NCBI GenBank assembly: GCA_002342345.1
Contig: DDPU01000024.1
Span: 6,396 to 12,791, forward strand
DNA length: 6,396 nucleotides
Direction: 5' to 3'
Source: Verrucomicrobia bacterium UBA2460
Lineage (GTDB): Bacteria; Verrucomicrobiota; Verrucomicrobiia; Methylacidiphilales; Verrucolacustridaceae
Shown: positions 1-5,244 of the stretch, in pieces
Layout: each line of letters starts with the position of its first letter
Numbering within the stretch: position 1 is the first letter of the stretch
Translations under genes and position numbers: made by a program
The notes under the pieces: model-generated
Told to the model about the DNA's origin: nothing
What the model saw: only the letters and a program-made list of their open reading frames with translations
Database searches by the model: none

Positions 1-398
1 CCCGGGGGGATGGGGACTCCGGCCTTGCGGGCATTTTCCCGGGCGAGGGACTTGTCGCCCATCCGCCGGATGGAATCGGGGGAGGGGCCGATGAAGCGGA
101 TGTTGCAGGACTGGCAGACCTCGGCGAAGTGGGCGCTTTCGGAAAGGAAGCCGTAGCCGGGATGGATGGCATCGACGTCCCCCACCTCGGCGGCGGAGAT
201 GATGCGGTCAATCTTGAGGTAGCTTTGCGGGCTCGGCCCTGGGCCGATGCAGATGGCCTCATCGGCCGCCTGGACGTGAAGGGAATCGTGGTCCGGCTCC
301 GAATAGACCGCCAGGGTGCGGATGCCGAGGTCCTTGCAGGCGCGGATCACCCGGAGGGCGATTTCGCCTCGGTTGGCGATGAGGACTTTGTCGAACAT
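1..398 (-). CDS. accC: Biotin carboxylase subunit of acetyl-CoA carboxylase (N-terminal 132 residues, cut by window edge)
   Basis: AccC carboxylates the biotin on BCCP using ATP and bicarbonate, the first half-reaction of acetyl-CoA carboxylase in the cytoplasm. The visible part begins [20 protein letters not shown], the hallmark start of the biotin carboxylase N-terminal (pre-ATP-grasp) domain. It continues with HPGYGFLSE at residues 79-87 and [15 protein letters not shown] at 102-116, both conserved in the family. The frame runs open off the left edge, so the ATP-grasp core and C-terminal domain (about 450 residues in the full family) are outside the window. The ATG at 398 matches the family start exactly. 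No Shine-Dalgarno lies directly before it; the only GGGAGG upstream is about 27 nt away inside a hairpin. accB lies 39 nt upstream on the same strand, so the pair is almost certainly co-transcribed. The N-terminal pattern alone could also suit a propionyl- or pyruvate-carboxylase subunit, but the adjacent accB supports accC. Confidence 0.96.
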   Translation of the reverse strand, partial: MFDKVLIANRGEIALRVIRACKDLGIRTLAVYSEPDHDSLHVQAADEAICIGPGPSPQSYLKIDRIISAAEVGDVDAIHPGYGFLSESAHFAEVCQSCNIRFIGPSPDSIRRMGDKSLARENARKAGVPIPP

Positions 399-412
399 GG
401 CGGGGTGGCACT

Positions 413-430
413 GGGAGGAGGGTTCCTCCC
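413..430 (-). repeat. Perfect hairpin in the accB-accC spacer
   Basis: GGGAGGA at 413-419 and TCCTCCC at 424-430 are exact inverted repeats around a 4-nt loop. In the minus-strand transcript this gives a 7-bp GC-rich stem starting 7 nt after the accB stop and ending 14 nt before the accC start. No U-tract follows, so it does not look like a full intrinsic terminator. The only Shine-Dalgarno-like bases of the spacer (GGGAGGA) are buried in the stem. It could be a processing or stability element, or could tune how much AccC is made relative to AccB. The structure is seen; the role is inference. Confidence 0.5.
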
Positions 431-437
431 GTCAGGG

Positions 438-932
438 TCAGACGGGTTTGATACGGAAGAGGGGCTTGCCGAACTCCACCGGTTTGCCGTTTTCCGCGAG
501 GATTTCGACGATGGTCCCGGACATTTCGGCCTTAATCTCATTCATCACTTTCATGGCCTCGATGATGCAGACCACCGTCTCGGTGTTGACGGCCGTGCCC
601 ACCTCAACATAGGCAGGGGCATCCGGGGCCGGGGAAGAGTAGAAGGTTCCCACCATCGGGGAGTTGATGGTGGGGAGTGTGGGTGTGGCGGGGGCGTTCG
701 GGGATGTCGGGGAGATGGGGGCGGCGCTTGGCGGGACGGCCAAGGGGACGCCGGCGCTGACCGGCAGCACCGTCGGGGCGGGAATCAGTCCAGGGCCGGC
801 GGTGACAATCTGGGGCTCCCCGTCCGGGCCACGGCGGATGCGGATTTTGGTGCCATCTTTTTCATATTCGAACTCAGTGAGTCCGTTTTTCCGCATCAGG
901 TCGATGATCCCCTTGATCTCTTTGATATCCAT
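438..932 (-). CDS. accB: Biotin carboxyl carrier protein of acetyl-CoA carboxylase (BCCP)
   Basis: BCCP carries the carboxylated biotin between biotin carboxylase (AccC) and the carboxyltransferase (AccAD), which makes malonyl-CoA for fatty-acid synthesis. The 164-residue length is typical. Residues 1-35 form the family's N-terminal region (MDIKEIKGIIDLMRKNGLTE). Residues 48-90 are a flexible Pro/Ala/Thr-rich linker. Residues 91-164 are the biotinyl domain, with the biotin acceptor Lys128 in EAMKVMNE and a 'thumb' segment, SPAPDAPAYVEVG, at about 100-112 that marks true AccB rather than other biotin carriers. The ATG at 932 fits the family N-terminus; the bases before it (CTTAGTCCTTCT) contain no Shine-Dalgarno. 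It sits 90 nt downstream of holB, behind an AT-rich stretch with a palindrome, and 39 nt upstream of accC. Confidence 0.97.
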   Translation of the reverse strand: MDIKEIKGIIDLMRKNGLTEFEYEKDGTKIRIRRGPDGEPQIVTAGPGLIPAPTVLPVSAGVPLAVPPSAAPISPTSPNAPATPTLPTINSPMVGTFYSSPAPDAPAYVEVGTAVNTETVVCIIEAMKVMNEIKAEMSGTIVEILAENGKPVEFGKPLFRIKPV

Positions 933-956
933 AGAAGGACTAAGGCTAAACGCTCT

Positions 957-1026
957 AAGATAGAAAAATCAAAAATAAAATACTTTAATGTTAAAGTAAT
1001 GCTTAAAAGGCGGTATTTTTTGTCAA
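957..1026 (-). promoter_or_regulatory. AT-rich holB-accB spacer, possible accBC promoter
   Basis: About 90 nt between the holB stop and the accB start are strikingly AT-rich in an otherwise GC-rich window. On the minus strand there is a perfect TTGACA at 1026-1021, overlapping the holB TGA stop, but no good -10 lies 16-18 nt after it. A TATCTT at 962-957 could act as a -10 giving a short leader, but it lacks a convincing -35. Base composition and position favour a promoter for accBC; the exact elements are uncertain. Confidence 0.3.
981..998. promoter_or_regulatory. 18-bp palindrome upstream of accB (operator or weak terminator)
   Basis: TACTTTAATGTTAAAGTA has perfect 8-nt arms around a 2-nt centre, the shape of a site for a dimeric repressor. 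Its near edge lies 48 nt before the accB start. On the minus strand it is followed by TTTTATTTTTGATTTTT, so it could instead serve as the stem of an AT-rich, therefore weak, intrinsic terminator for holB. It does not match the FadR, FapR or FabT consensus sites as I recall them. The palindrome is seen directly; its function is inferred. Confidence 0.45.
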
Positions 1027-1907
1027 TTAAGGCCAGAAATACGAAGGCATGCTACTTCTATGGCAAGGGTTTGGTCGACATTTCGGGCCAGTGCTTGGCG
1101 GAGTTTTTCGAGGGATTCAACTTCCCGGACGATTTCCGGGCTTAGATTCCCGTTCGCCCGTGCCCAAGCAGCCCGGATCAGGTGGGAGATGACGTCCTCC
1201 CGGATGCGCACCAACTGCCCTGCCGCGGCGGCGCTTTGGGTGTTTTCCTCTTCCTCCCTGTCCTCTTTTTCCTCCTCGCCTGATTTGGCTTCGAGTTTCT
1301 GGCGGGAGGACAGGAGAAAGGACTGGAGAAGAGCGGCCCGGCGGTAGGCTTCCAAGGCATCCGGTGGGCTGGGCTTTCCCCATTCGCTGACCAGTTCCTC
1401 AATCCCGGGGATGCTTTCGGGATTCAGGCCCGGGATGACCGGGAAGGTCAGGCACCGGGAGCGGACCGTGGGAAGAAGGGCTTCCGGTCGGTCGGAGGTG
1501 AGGAGAAGGAGGGAGTGGTCGGGCGGTTCCTCGAGGGTCTTGAGAAAGGCGTTGGCGGCTTCGGCCGGCGGAATGCACATCCGTTCCGCCTCGAGGATCA
1601 GGGCCACCTTAAGGGGGGCGCGGTGGGGCCTGCGGGAGAGGGCGTGTTCCAGCTGGCGGACCTGGGCGATGGAGACCCTCCGGGACTTGGATTCCGGCCG
1701 GAGGAGAAAAAAATCCGGATGACCCTCGGGATCGGCATCCAGCAGGTTTGCGGCGAGTCCGCGGCCCAGCTTTTCCAGCTCGGCGGGGGGAGCCCCGGTC
1801 AGCAGATGGGCGTGGGCAAGGCGTCCTTCCCGGGCCGCCCCAGCAAAAATCTCCTCAACGCGGGAGGGAGGGAAAGGCACGGCGGAGTTCTTTCTGGATT
1901 CGGGCAA
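1023..1907 (-). CDS. holB: DNA polymerase III delta' (clamp-loader) subunit
   Basis: Delta' is the stator subunit of the clamp loader that places the beta sliding clamp on primed DNA. The family is shown by AEAANAFLKTLEEPP at residues 115-129, by LLLLTSDRPEALLPTVRSRC at about 133-152 with the clamp-loader SRC motif at 150-152, and by the upstream V78-LEHAL segment. The usual P-loop is replaced by LLTGAPPAELEKLG at about 36-48, which has no GKS/T, so ATP binding is not expected; that is normal for delta'. The four-cysteine zinc module usually found before the HPDFF segment is absent, as the chain goes directly from LAANLL to HPDFF (51-67). An acidic stretch, EEEKEDREEEE, lies at 211-221. It is 294 residues long against 334 in E. 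coli. The start is uncertain: TTG at 1907, preceded by GGAAGAG, overlaps tmk by 53 nt, while the in-frame GTG at 1880 would give 285 residues and a smaller overlap. Confidence 0.85.
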   Translation of the reverse strand: MPESRKNSAVPFPPSRVEEIFAGAAREGRLAHAHLLTGAPPAELEKLGRGLAANLLDADPEGHPDFFLLRPESKSRRVSIAQVRQLEHALSRRPHRAPLKVALILEAERMCIPPAEAANAFLKTLEEPPDHSLLLLTSDRPEALLPTVRSRCLTFPVIPGLNPESIPGIEELVSEWGKPSPPDALEAYRRAALLQSFLLSSRQKLEAKSGEEEKEDREEEENTQSAAAAGQLVRIREDVISHLIRAAWARANGNLSPEIVREVESLEKLRQALARNVDQTLAIEVACLRISGLN

Positions 1908-2508
1908 AGATCTCTTCCCGGGAACCGGATGCGTCGATCAGCCTCACCCGCTGGGGCTGGTGTTTGGCGAGGGACCGGTATCCCTCGGCCACGGCCTCGT
2001 AGAATTTCAGATCCTGATCCTCCAGTCGGTCCTTCTGGCCAACGGGGCGTGGTCGTCGCAGGGCGCGGTTGCGGGCCTCCGATGGATCGAGATCGAAAAC
2101 CAACGTCAGGTCCGGTTCCCGTTTGGCGATGGCAAAACGGTTGATGAAGGCGACGTCCTCCATCGGCAGGCCGCGGGCATATCCCTGATAGACGGTGGTG
2201 GAGTCATGAAAACGGTCCGCAACCACCCATTCCCCTTTGGCCAGGGCGGGCAGGATGAGGTGGCGGACCAGTTCCGAGCGGCTCGCCGCAAAAAGGAGCA
2301 GTTCGGTTTCCGGCCTCATCTGGTCCCCATCGGCATCATGTTTCAACAGATGGCGGATTTTTTCCCCGACCGGGGTGCCGCCGGGCTCGCGGACCTCGTG
2401 GACGGTGAGGCCCGCCGAGCGAAGCCAGACAAGGGTGGAGGCGATCTGGGTGCTTTTGCCGCAACCCTCGCTGCCCTCGAAGGTGAGGAAGCGGCCCGGC
2501 GCCGTCAT
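1855..2508 (-). CDS. tmk: Thymidylate kinase
   Basis: Tmk phosphorylates dTMP to dTDP with ATP, the step that commits thymidine nucleotides to DNA synthesis. The 217 residues carry all the family marks: P-loop [11 protein letters not shown] at 10-20, [10 protein letters not shown] at 40-49 (dTMP contact), [10 protein letters not shown] at 70-79, [17 protein letters not shown] at 98-114 with the DR(Y/F/H) motif, [11 protein letters not shown] at 138-148, and a lid with Arg-rich [13 protein letters not shown] at 151-163. The frame stays open further upstream, but that extension is the antisense-free shadow of ispF; the ATG at 2508 places the P-loop at the usual distance from the N-terminus. That ATG shares ATGA with the ispF stop, which implies translational coupling. 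The tmk-holB order is common in bacteria and links dTTP supply to replication. Confidence 0.97.
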   Translation of the reverse strand: MTAPGRFLTFEGSEGCGKSTQIASTLVWLRSAGLTVHEVREPGGTPVGEKIRHLLKHDADGDQMRPETELLLFAASRSELVRHLILPALAKGEWVVADRFHDSTTVYQGYARGLPMEDVAFINRFAIAKREPDLTLVFDLDPSEARNRALRRPRPVGQKDRLEDQDLKFYEAVAEGYRSLAKHQPQRVRLIDASGSREEIFARIQKELRRAFPSLPR

Positions 2509-2984
2509 GCCGGCACGTCGAGGGCGGCGGTGGCCAGGGCGGCGATGCCTTCCCCCCGGCCGACAAAGCCGATCTTTTCGTTGGTGGTGGCCTTGAGGTT
2601 CACCTGGTCTTCCTTCACGCCCAAAGCCGCGGCGATCTTCTTTCGCATCGCCGGGAAGTGAGGGACCAGTTTGGGTGCCTCCGCCATCAGGGAGGCGTCC
2701 ACATTGAGGATCGTCGCCTTGCGCTCCCTGGCCAACCGTGCGGCCTCGGCCAGGAAGATGGTGCTGGCGGCGCCTTTCCACTGCGGATCGGTGTTGGGGA
2801 AATGGGTGCCGATGTCGCCCGCGGCCAGGGCCCCGAGGAGCGCGTCGGTCAGGGCGTGCAGCAGGACATCGGCATCACTGTGACCCTCCAGCCCGCGGTC
2901 GTGGGGAATGGTGACCCCGCCGAGGATCAGGGGACGGCCCGGAACCAGCGGATGAACGTCATAACCCATGCCCACTCGCAACAT
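2505..2984 (-). CDS. ispF: 2-C-methyl-D-erythritol 2,4-cyclodiphosphate synthase
   Basis: IspF cyclises CDP-methylerythritol phosphate to MEcPP with release of CMP, the fifth step of the MEP pathway to isoprenoid precursors. The 159-residue length is standard. The metal-binding residues are Asp9 and His11 in GYDVH and His43 in [12 protein letters not shown]. Other landmarks are [19 protein letters not shown] at 31-49, GDIGTHFP at 56-63 and the C-terminal signature [19 protein letters not shown] at 131-149. The usual Phe after GYDVH-x is Leu13 here, a minor change. The protein works as a trimer in the family. It is the first gene of the leftward run and overlaps tmk by 4 nt. No Shine-Dalgarno is seen before the ATG (TTTTCCC). 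Confidence 0.97.
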   Translation of the reverse strand: MLRVGMGYDVHPLVPGRPLILGGVTIPHDRGLEGHSDADVLLHALTDALLGALAAGDIGTHFPNTDPQWKGAASTIFLAEAARLARERKATILNVDASLMAEAPKLVPHFPAMRKKIAAALGVKEDQVNLKATTNEKIGFVGRGEGIAALATAALDVPA

Positions 2985-2990
2985 GGGAAA

Positions 2991-3019
2991 ATCATGTCGT
3001 CGTGACCGTTGCGAGCCAA
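2991..3019 (-). promoter_or_regulatory. Promoter-like pair before ispF
   Basis: On the minus strand TTGGCT (3019-3014) and CATGAT (2996-2991) are separated by 17 nt. Each matches 4 of 6 bases of the sigma-70 consensus. Transcription would begin near the ispF ATG itself, so the message would have almost no leader, in line with the lack of a ribosome binding site. Two 4/6 matches are weak evidence. Confidence 0.25.
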
Positions 3020-3023
3020 CGGT
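3005..3023. repeat. Inverted repeat in the ispF-hpf divergent region
   Basis: ACCGTT (3005-3010) and AACGGT (3018-3023) are perfect inverted repeats around a 7-nt loop, followed on the plus strand by TTT. No rightward gene ends here, so it is not an obvious terminator. It overlaps the candidate ispF -35 and could be an operator or a leader hairpin. Six-base arms can arise by chance. Confidence 0.3.
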
Positions 3024-3052
3024 TTTCCTGAAACTTCTTGGCAGAGGCGGGG

Positions 3053-3081
3053 TCGACAGTGCGAAAAACCTTTCCTAGGAT
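3053..3081 (+). promoter_or_regulatory. Promoter-like pair and ribosome binding site of hpf
   Basis: TCGACA (3053-3058) and TAGGAT (3076-3081) are 17 nt apart and match the sigma-70 hexamers at 5/6 and 4/6. The AGGA at 3077-3080 also stands 7 nt before the hpf ATG as a normal Shine-Dalgarno. The two readings conflict: with this -10, transcription would start at about the ATG and the AGGA would not be in the message. The ribosome-binding reading is the more conventional one. Confidence 0.35.
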
Positions 3082-3087
3082 TCCCGG

Positions 3088-3441
3088 ATGCACGTCCATA
3101 TCACCCCCCGCCATCTCCCGTTGACCGACGGGATCGACACGTACGTCAAAAACAAGCTCTCCCACCTGGACCATTTTGAGGGTCGGATCCTGGGGGCCCA
3201 CGTGGTTCTCTGGCATGACCACAGCGCGCCCCCCAAGAAGCAGTTCCGCGTCAAGGTGCACCTTGCTTTGCCCGGTCCCGATCTCTTCGCCGAGGCCGGG
3301 GAGGACGACCTCTATGCCGCGATCGACAAGGTGGAGGAAAAACTCAACGGGGAACTGCGCAAACGAAAAACCAAGATGGTGGATCGTCGCCGTCACATGG
3401 AGGCGCGGCGCAAGGAGCGGGTTCGGAGATTTGGGCGGTAG
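3088..3441 (+). CDS. hpf: Ribosome hibernation promoting factor, short form (HPF/YfiA family)
   Basis: This family binds the small ribosomal subunit at the decoding/mRNA channel and keeps ribosomes inactive during slow growth or stress. The 117-residue protein has the typical start MHVHITPRHLPLTDGIDTYV, the beta-strand ILGAHVVLWHDH at 34-45, and the signature FAEAGEDDLYAAIDKVEEKL at 67-86. The tail from residue 89 to 117 is very basic (RKRKTK, DRRRHMEARRKERVRRFGR). It lacks the C-terminal dimerisation domain of the roughly 180-residue long form, so it should resemble short HPF or YfiA/RaiA; which of the two cannot be decided here. AGGA 7 nt before the ATG supports the start. It is transcribed divergently from ispF and is followed by plsC after 74 nt. 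Confidence 0.93.
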   Translation: MHVHITPRHLPLTDGIDTYVKNKLSHLDHFEGRILGAHVVLWHDHSAPPKKQFRVKVHLALPGPDLFAEAGEDDLYAAIDKVEEKLNGELRKRKTKMVDRRRHMEARRKERVRRFGR

Positions 3442-3472
3442 GGGCTGACGGTTTCCCCGGGACGTGCGGACC

Positions 3473-3515
3473 AAACGGACGTCTCCGTGGGGCGTCCCCA
3501 CCGCAGTTTCCGTTT
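3473..3515 (+). repeat. Nested hairpins in the hpf-plsC spacer, ending at the plsC start codon
   Basis: AAACGGA (3473-3479) pairs exactly with TCCGTTT (3509-3515), whose last base abuts the plsC ATG. Inside lies a second perfect stem, GTGGGG (3487-3492) with CCCCAC (3496-3501), around a CGT loop. The left outer arm can instead pair with TCCGT at 3484-3488, which excludes the inner stem, so two alternative folds are possible. No Shine-Dalgarno precedes plsC. The inner stem could act as a terminator or attenuator of the hpf message, although no clean T-run follows. The pairings are seen; regulation is inferred. Confidence 0.5.
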
Positions 3516-4193
3516 ATGTCGGACGTGGCGTATTGGACGGTGGTGCATGGGCTGAAGGGGGTCTTTTCCTGCTTCTGCCGGGTGGAGACGCACCGGACCC
3601 GGGAGGTGCCGGCAGGACCATGGATCCTCGCCTGTAACCATCTCAGCCATTTTGATCCGCCCCTGATCGCCGGCGCCTTCCGGAAACCCCTGGATTTTCT
3701 CGCCATGCGGGAGCTTTTCCGCCCCGCCTGGTTTGGTTCTCTTCTTCGTGCGGCCAATGTCATTCCCGTCGGCCGCCGCCAGGCCGATACCGCCGCGTTG
3801 AAGGCGGCTATCCGAAGGCTGGAAAAGGGAAGGATCGTCTGTGTGTTCCCCGAGGGCGGGTTGCGGGCGGGGTCCACCTCCGTGCTGGGAGGGGCGGATT
3901 TGACGGAAGGCGTGGCCTTGCTGGCTGCGCGGGCAGAGGTGCCGGTCCGGCCGGCGGTGATCGTGGGGAGCGACCAGCTGTACGCCGGGCAGAACTGGAC
4001 CCGCCGTCCCCGCATCCTTGTGGCGGTGGGGGAACCGATGCCACCCCCGGGCAAACAGGAGAAACGTTCGGGATGGGTCCAGCGGTTGGGAGAGGAAATG
4101 CGCAAGGTGTACGAGGAGGCCCGGCACCGCCACAAACTTCATCCCCACGAGTTGCCCCATACCCCCCAGGAGCGCTGGAAGGCGGGAAGATAA
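3516..4193 (+). CDS. plsC: PlsC-type lysophospholipid / 1-acyl-glycerol-3-phosphate acyltransferase
   Basis: Members of this family move an acyl chain onto lysophosphatidic acid or a related lysolipid at the inner face of the membrane, giving phosphatidic acid. The 225-residue protein shows the catalytic HX4D box as NHLSHFDP (His42, Asp47), a second block VIPVGRRQADTAALKAAIRRL at about 82-102, FPEGGLR at 111-117 in place of the common FPEGTRS, and VPVRPAVIVG in the fourth block (about 146-155). No long transmembrane segment is visible, only a short apolar stretch near residues 5-20, so attachment is probably peripheral. The ATG at 3516 puts the HX4D box at the usual place but lacks a ribosome binding site. 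The C-terminus is His- and Pro-rich (RHRHKLHPHELPHTP). The stop overlaps the next gene in TAATG. The acyl acceptor is not proven, and a role on another lysolipid or acylated product is possible. Confidence 0.88.
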   Translation: MSDVAYWTVVHGLKGVFSCFCRVETHRTREVPAGPWILACNHLSHFDPPLIAGAFRKPLDFLAMRELFRPAWFGSLLRAANVIPVGRRQADTAALKAAIRRLEKGRIVCVFPEGGLRAGSTSVLGGADLTEGVALLAARAEVPVRPAVIVGSDQLYAGQNWTRRPRILVAVGEPMPPPGKQEKRSGWVQRLGEEMRKVYEEARHRHKLHPHELPHTPQERWKAGR

Positions 4194-5176
4194 TGGTGGG
4201 CTGGTTCCATCGCCGGCAGTCGGAACTGGTGGATGCCGCCGCCTTTGCCGGGATCGGATTCTGGCAAATGCTTGGCCGCGCCGGCCGGCACGGGCCGGAG
4301 GAGTGGGACCGGTATGCGGAGGGCTGGATGAAGAGAGGAGCGGAGGAATTCTACCGGGCGCCGGAGAAGCTTCCCGGAACGCTGGTGCCGGGCCGTCAAC
4401 AGATCCCCAGTCCCGTCCCTTGCGACCGGGAGGAAAACAACACGGTTTTTCTCCGTGTCTGGCCGGGGAAGCGGGGGATGAATTCCCCGGCGATGATCCT
4501 CCTCCACTCGCTCTTTTCCGCCAGCGATGTCGGCTATGCCCATTGGGCTGCGGTTCTGAACCGTCTGGGCTGGACGGCTATTTTCTGTGACCTGCCGTAT
4601 CACTACCGTCGGCGGCCCAAAGGAACGTGGAGCGGGGAACTGGTTTTTGGCGGGAATCTCATCCGCAGTGCCGAAACCCTGCGGCAGGCGGTGGCCGAGA
4701 CGAGGATGATCGCGCGGATGGCCCGCGCGGCCGGCGCCCCGCAGGTGGGGCTATGGGGAATGAGCCTGGGCGGCTGGATCGCCTCGCTGACGCTCTGCCA
4801 GGAGCCGAACCTCACCTGTGCCTGGTTGGTGCAGCCGATCCCCGATGTGGCTACGGCGATCTGGGATTCTCCGGGGGGCTGGGTGATCCGGAGGCAGATG
4901 GAGGCAAGGGGGCTGAACCGCGCGCAGGCTTCCCGGATGCTGCCCTTGGTCTGTCCCACGTTTGGAAAGCCGAGGATCACGGCGGAAAAAATTCTCCTGG
5001 TGGGGGGGCGCCACGACCGGATCGCCCGGCCGGAGCAACTGCGTTCTCTCGCCGGGGACTGGGGGGGTGCCCATTACCGGGAGGTGGGGCAGGGACATAT
5101 CGGATACCAAGCCATGCCCATGGCGTGGCGCTGGGGAACCTCCCTGATGCCGGATCTCTTTGAGCGCCAAGGGTGA
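4193..5176 (+). CDS. Alpha/beta hydrolase of unknown substrate, coupled to plsC
   Basis: The fold is recognised from the nucleophile elbow LWGMSLGGWIAS at 187-198 (GxSxG, Ser191), an acid in LLVGGRHDRI with Asp275, and a His in GQGHIG (His302); together they make a complete Ser-Asp-His triad in the standard order. MILLHSLFSA at 101-110 is the strand leading to the oxyanion-hole region, and DLPYHYRRRP at 133-142 follows the next strand. Residues 1-90 form an extra N-terminal part before the core, and no signal peptide is seen, so the enzyme is probably cytoplasmic. The layout recalls the ABHD18/DUF2048-like hydrolases, but I am not certain. The ATG at 4193 shares bases with the plsC stop (TAATG) and has GGGAAG just before it; the frame remains open upstream inside plsC, but that part reads as a shadow of plsC. 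Tight coupling to an acyltransferase suggests a lipid or acyl-ester substrate. That is inference. Confidence 0.85.
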   Translation: MVGWFHRRQSELVDAAAFAGIGFWQMLGRAGRHGPEEWDRYAEGWMKRGAEEFYRAPEKLPGTLVPGRQQIPSPVPCDREENNTVFLRVWPGKRGMNSPAMILLHSLFSASDVGYAHWAAVLNRLGWTAIFCDLPYHYRRRPKGTWSGELVFGGNLIRSAETLRQAVAETRMIARMARAAGAPQVGLWGMSLGGWIASLTLCQEPNLTCAWLVQPIPDVATAIWDSPGGWVIRRQMEARGLNRAQASRMLPLVCPTFGKPRITAEKILLVGGRHDRIARPEQLRSLAGDWGGAHYREVGQGHIGYQAMPMAWRWGTSLMPDLFERQG

Positions 5177-5195
5177 ACAACGGTTCATCTTGGAA

Positions 5196-5223
5196 TTGAA
5201 AAGGTAGGCCGTTCGGGCATAGT
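5196..5223 (+). promoter_or_regulatory. Promoter-like pair before pdhA
   Basis: TTGAAA (5196-5201) and CATAGT (5218-5223) are 16 nt apart and match the sigma-70 hexamers at 5/6 and 4/6. They lie in the 109-nt gap between the hydrolase stop and pdhA. Transcription would start near 5230 and give a leader of about 55 nt that contains the palindrome at 5245-5260. Confidence 0.4.
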
Positions 5224-5244
5224 CAACCTGTTTGAGGCACCGCC

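Noticed and set aside
129..1145. A 338-codon open frame on the plus strand across accC, accB and the spacer
   Set aside because: It is antisense to two unmistakable genes, has a Gly/Arg/Asp-rich composition typical of shadow frames in GC-rich DNA, and shows no family motif.
2509..2781. Upstream extension of the tmk frame (about 91 codons)
   Set aside because: It lies wholly inside ispF in another frame, reads as low-quality Arg/Gly-rich protein, and the ATG at 2508 gives the standard Tmk N-terminus.
3038..3055. Possible sigma-54 promoter before hpf (TTGGCA)
   Set aside because: hpf lies near rpoN in some bacteria, so I looked for one, but the required GC element about 10 nt downstream is missing.
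3344..4160. Two long minus-strand open frames opposite hpf and plsC
   Set aside because: Both are antisense to genes with complete family motifs; their translations are Pro/Arg/Ser-rich and unlike any protein I recognise.
4073..4192. N-terminal extension of the hydrolase by 40 codons
   Set aside because: It overlaps the end of plsC in another frame, while the ATG at 4193 gives the common TAATG junction with a purine-rich site before it.
5174..5187. Small hairpin (TGAAC/GTTCA) at the hydrolase stop as a terminator
   Set aside because: The stem has only 5 bp and no T-run follows, so termination here is not supported.
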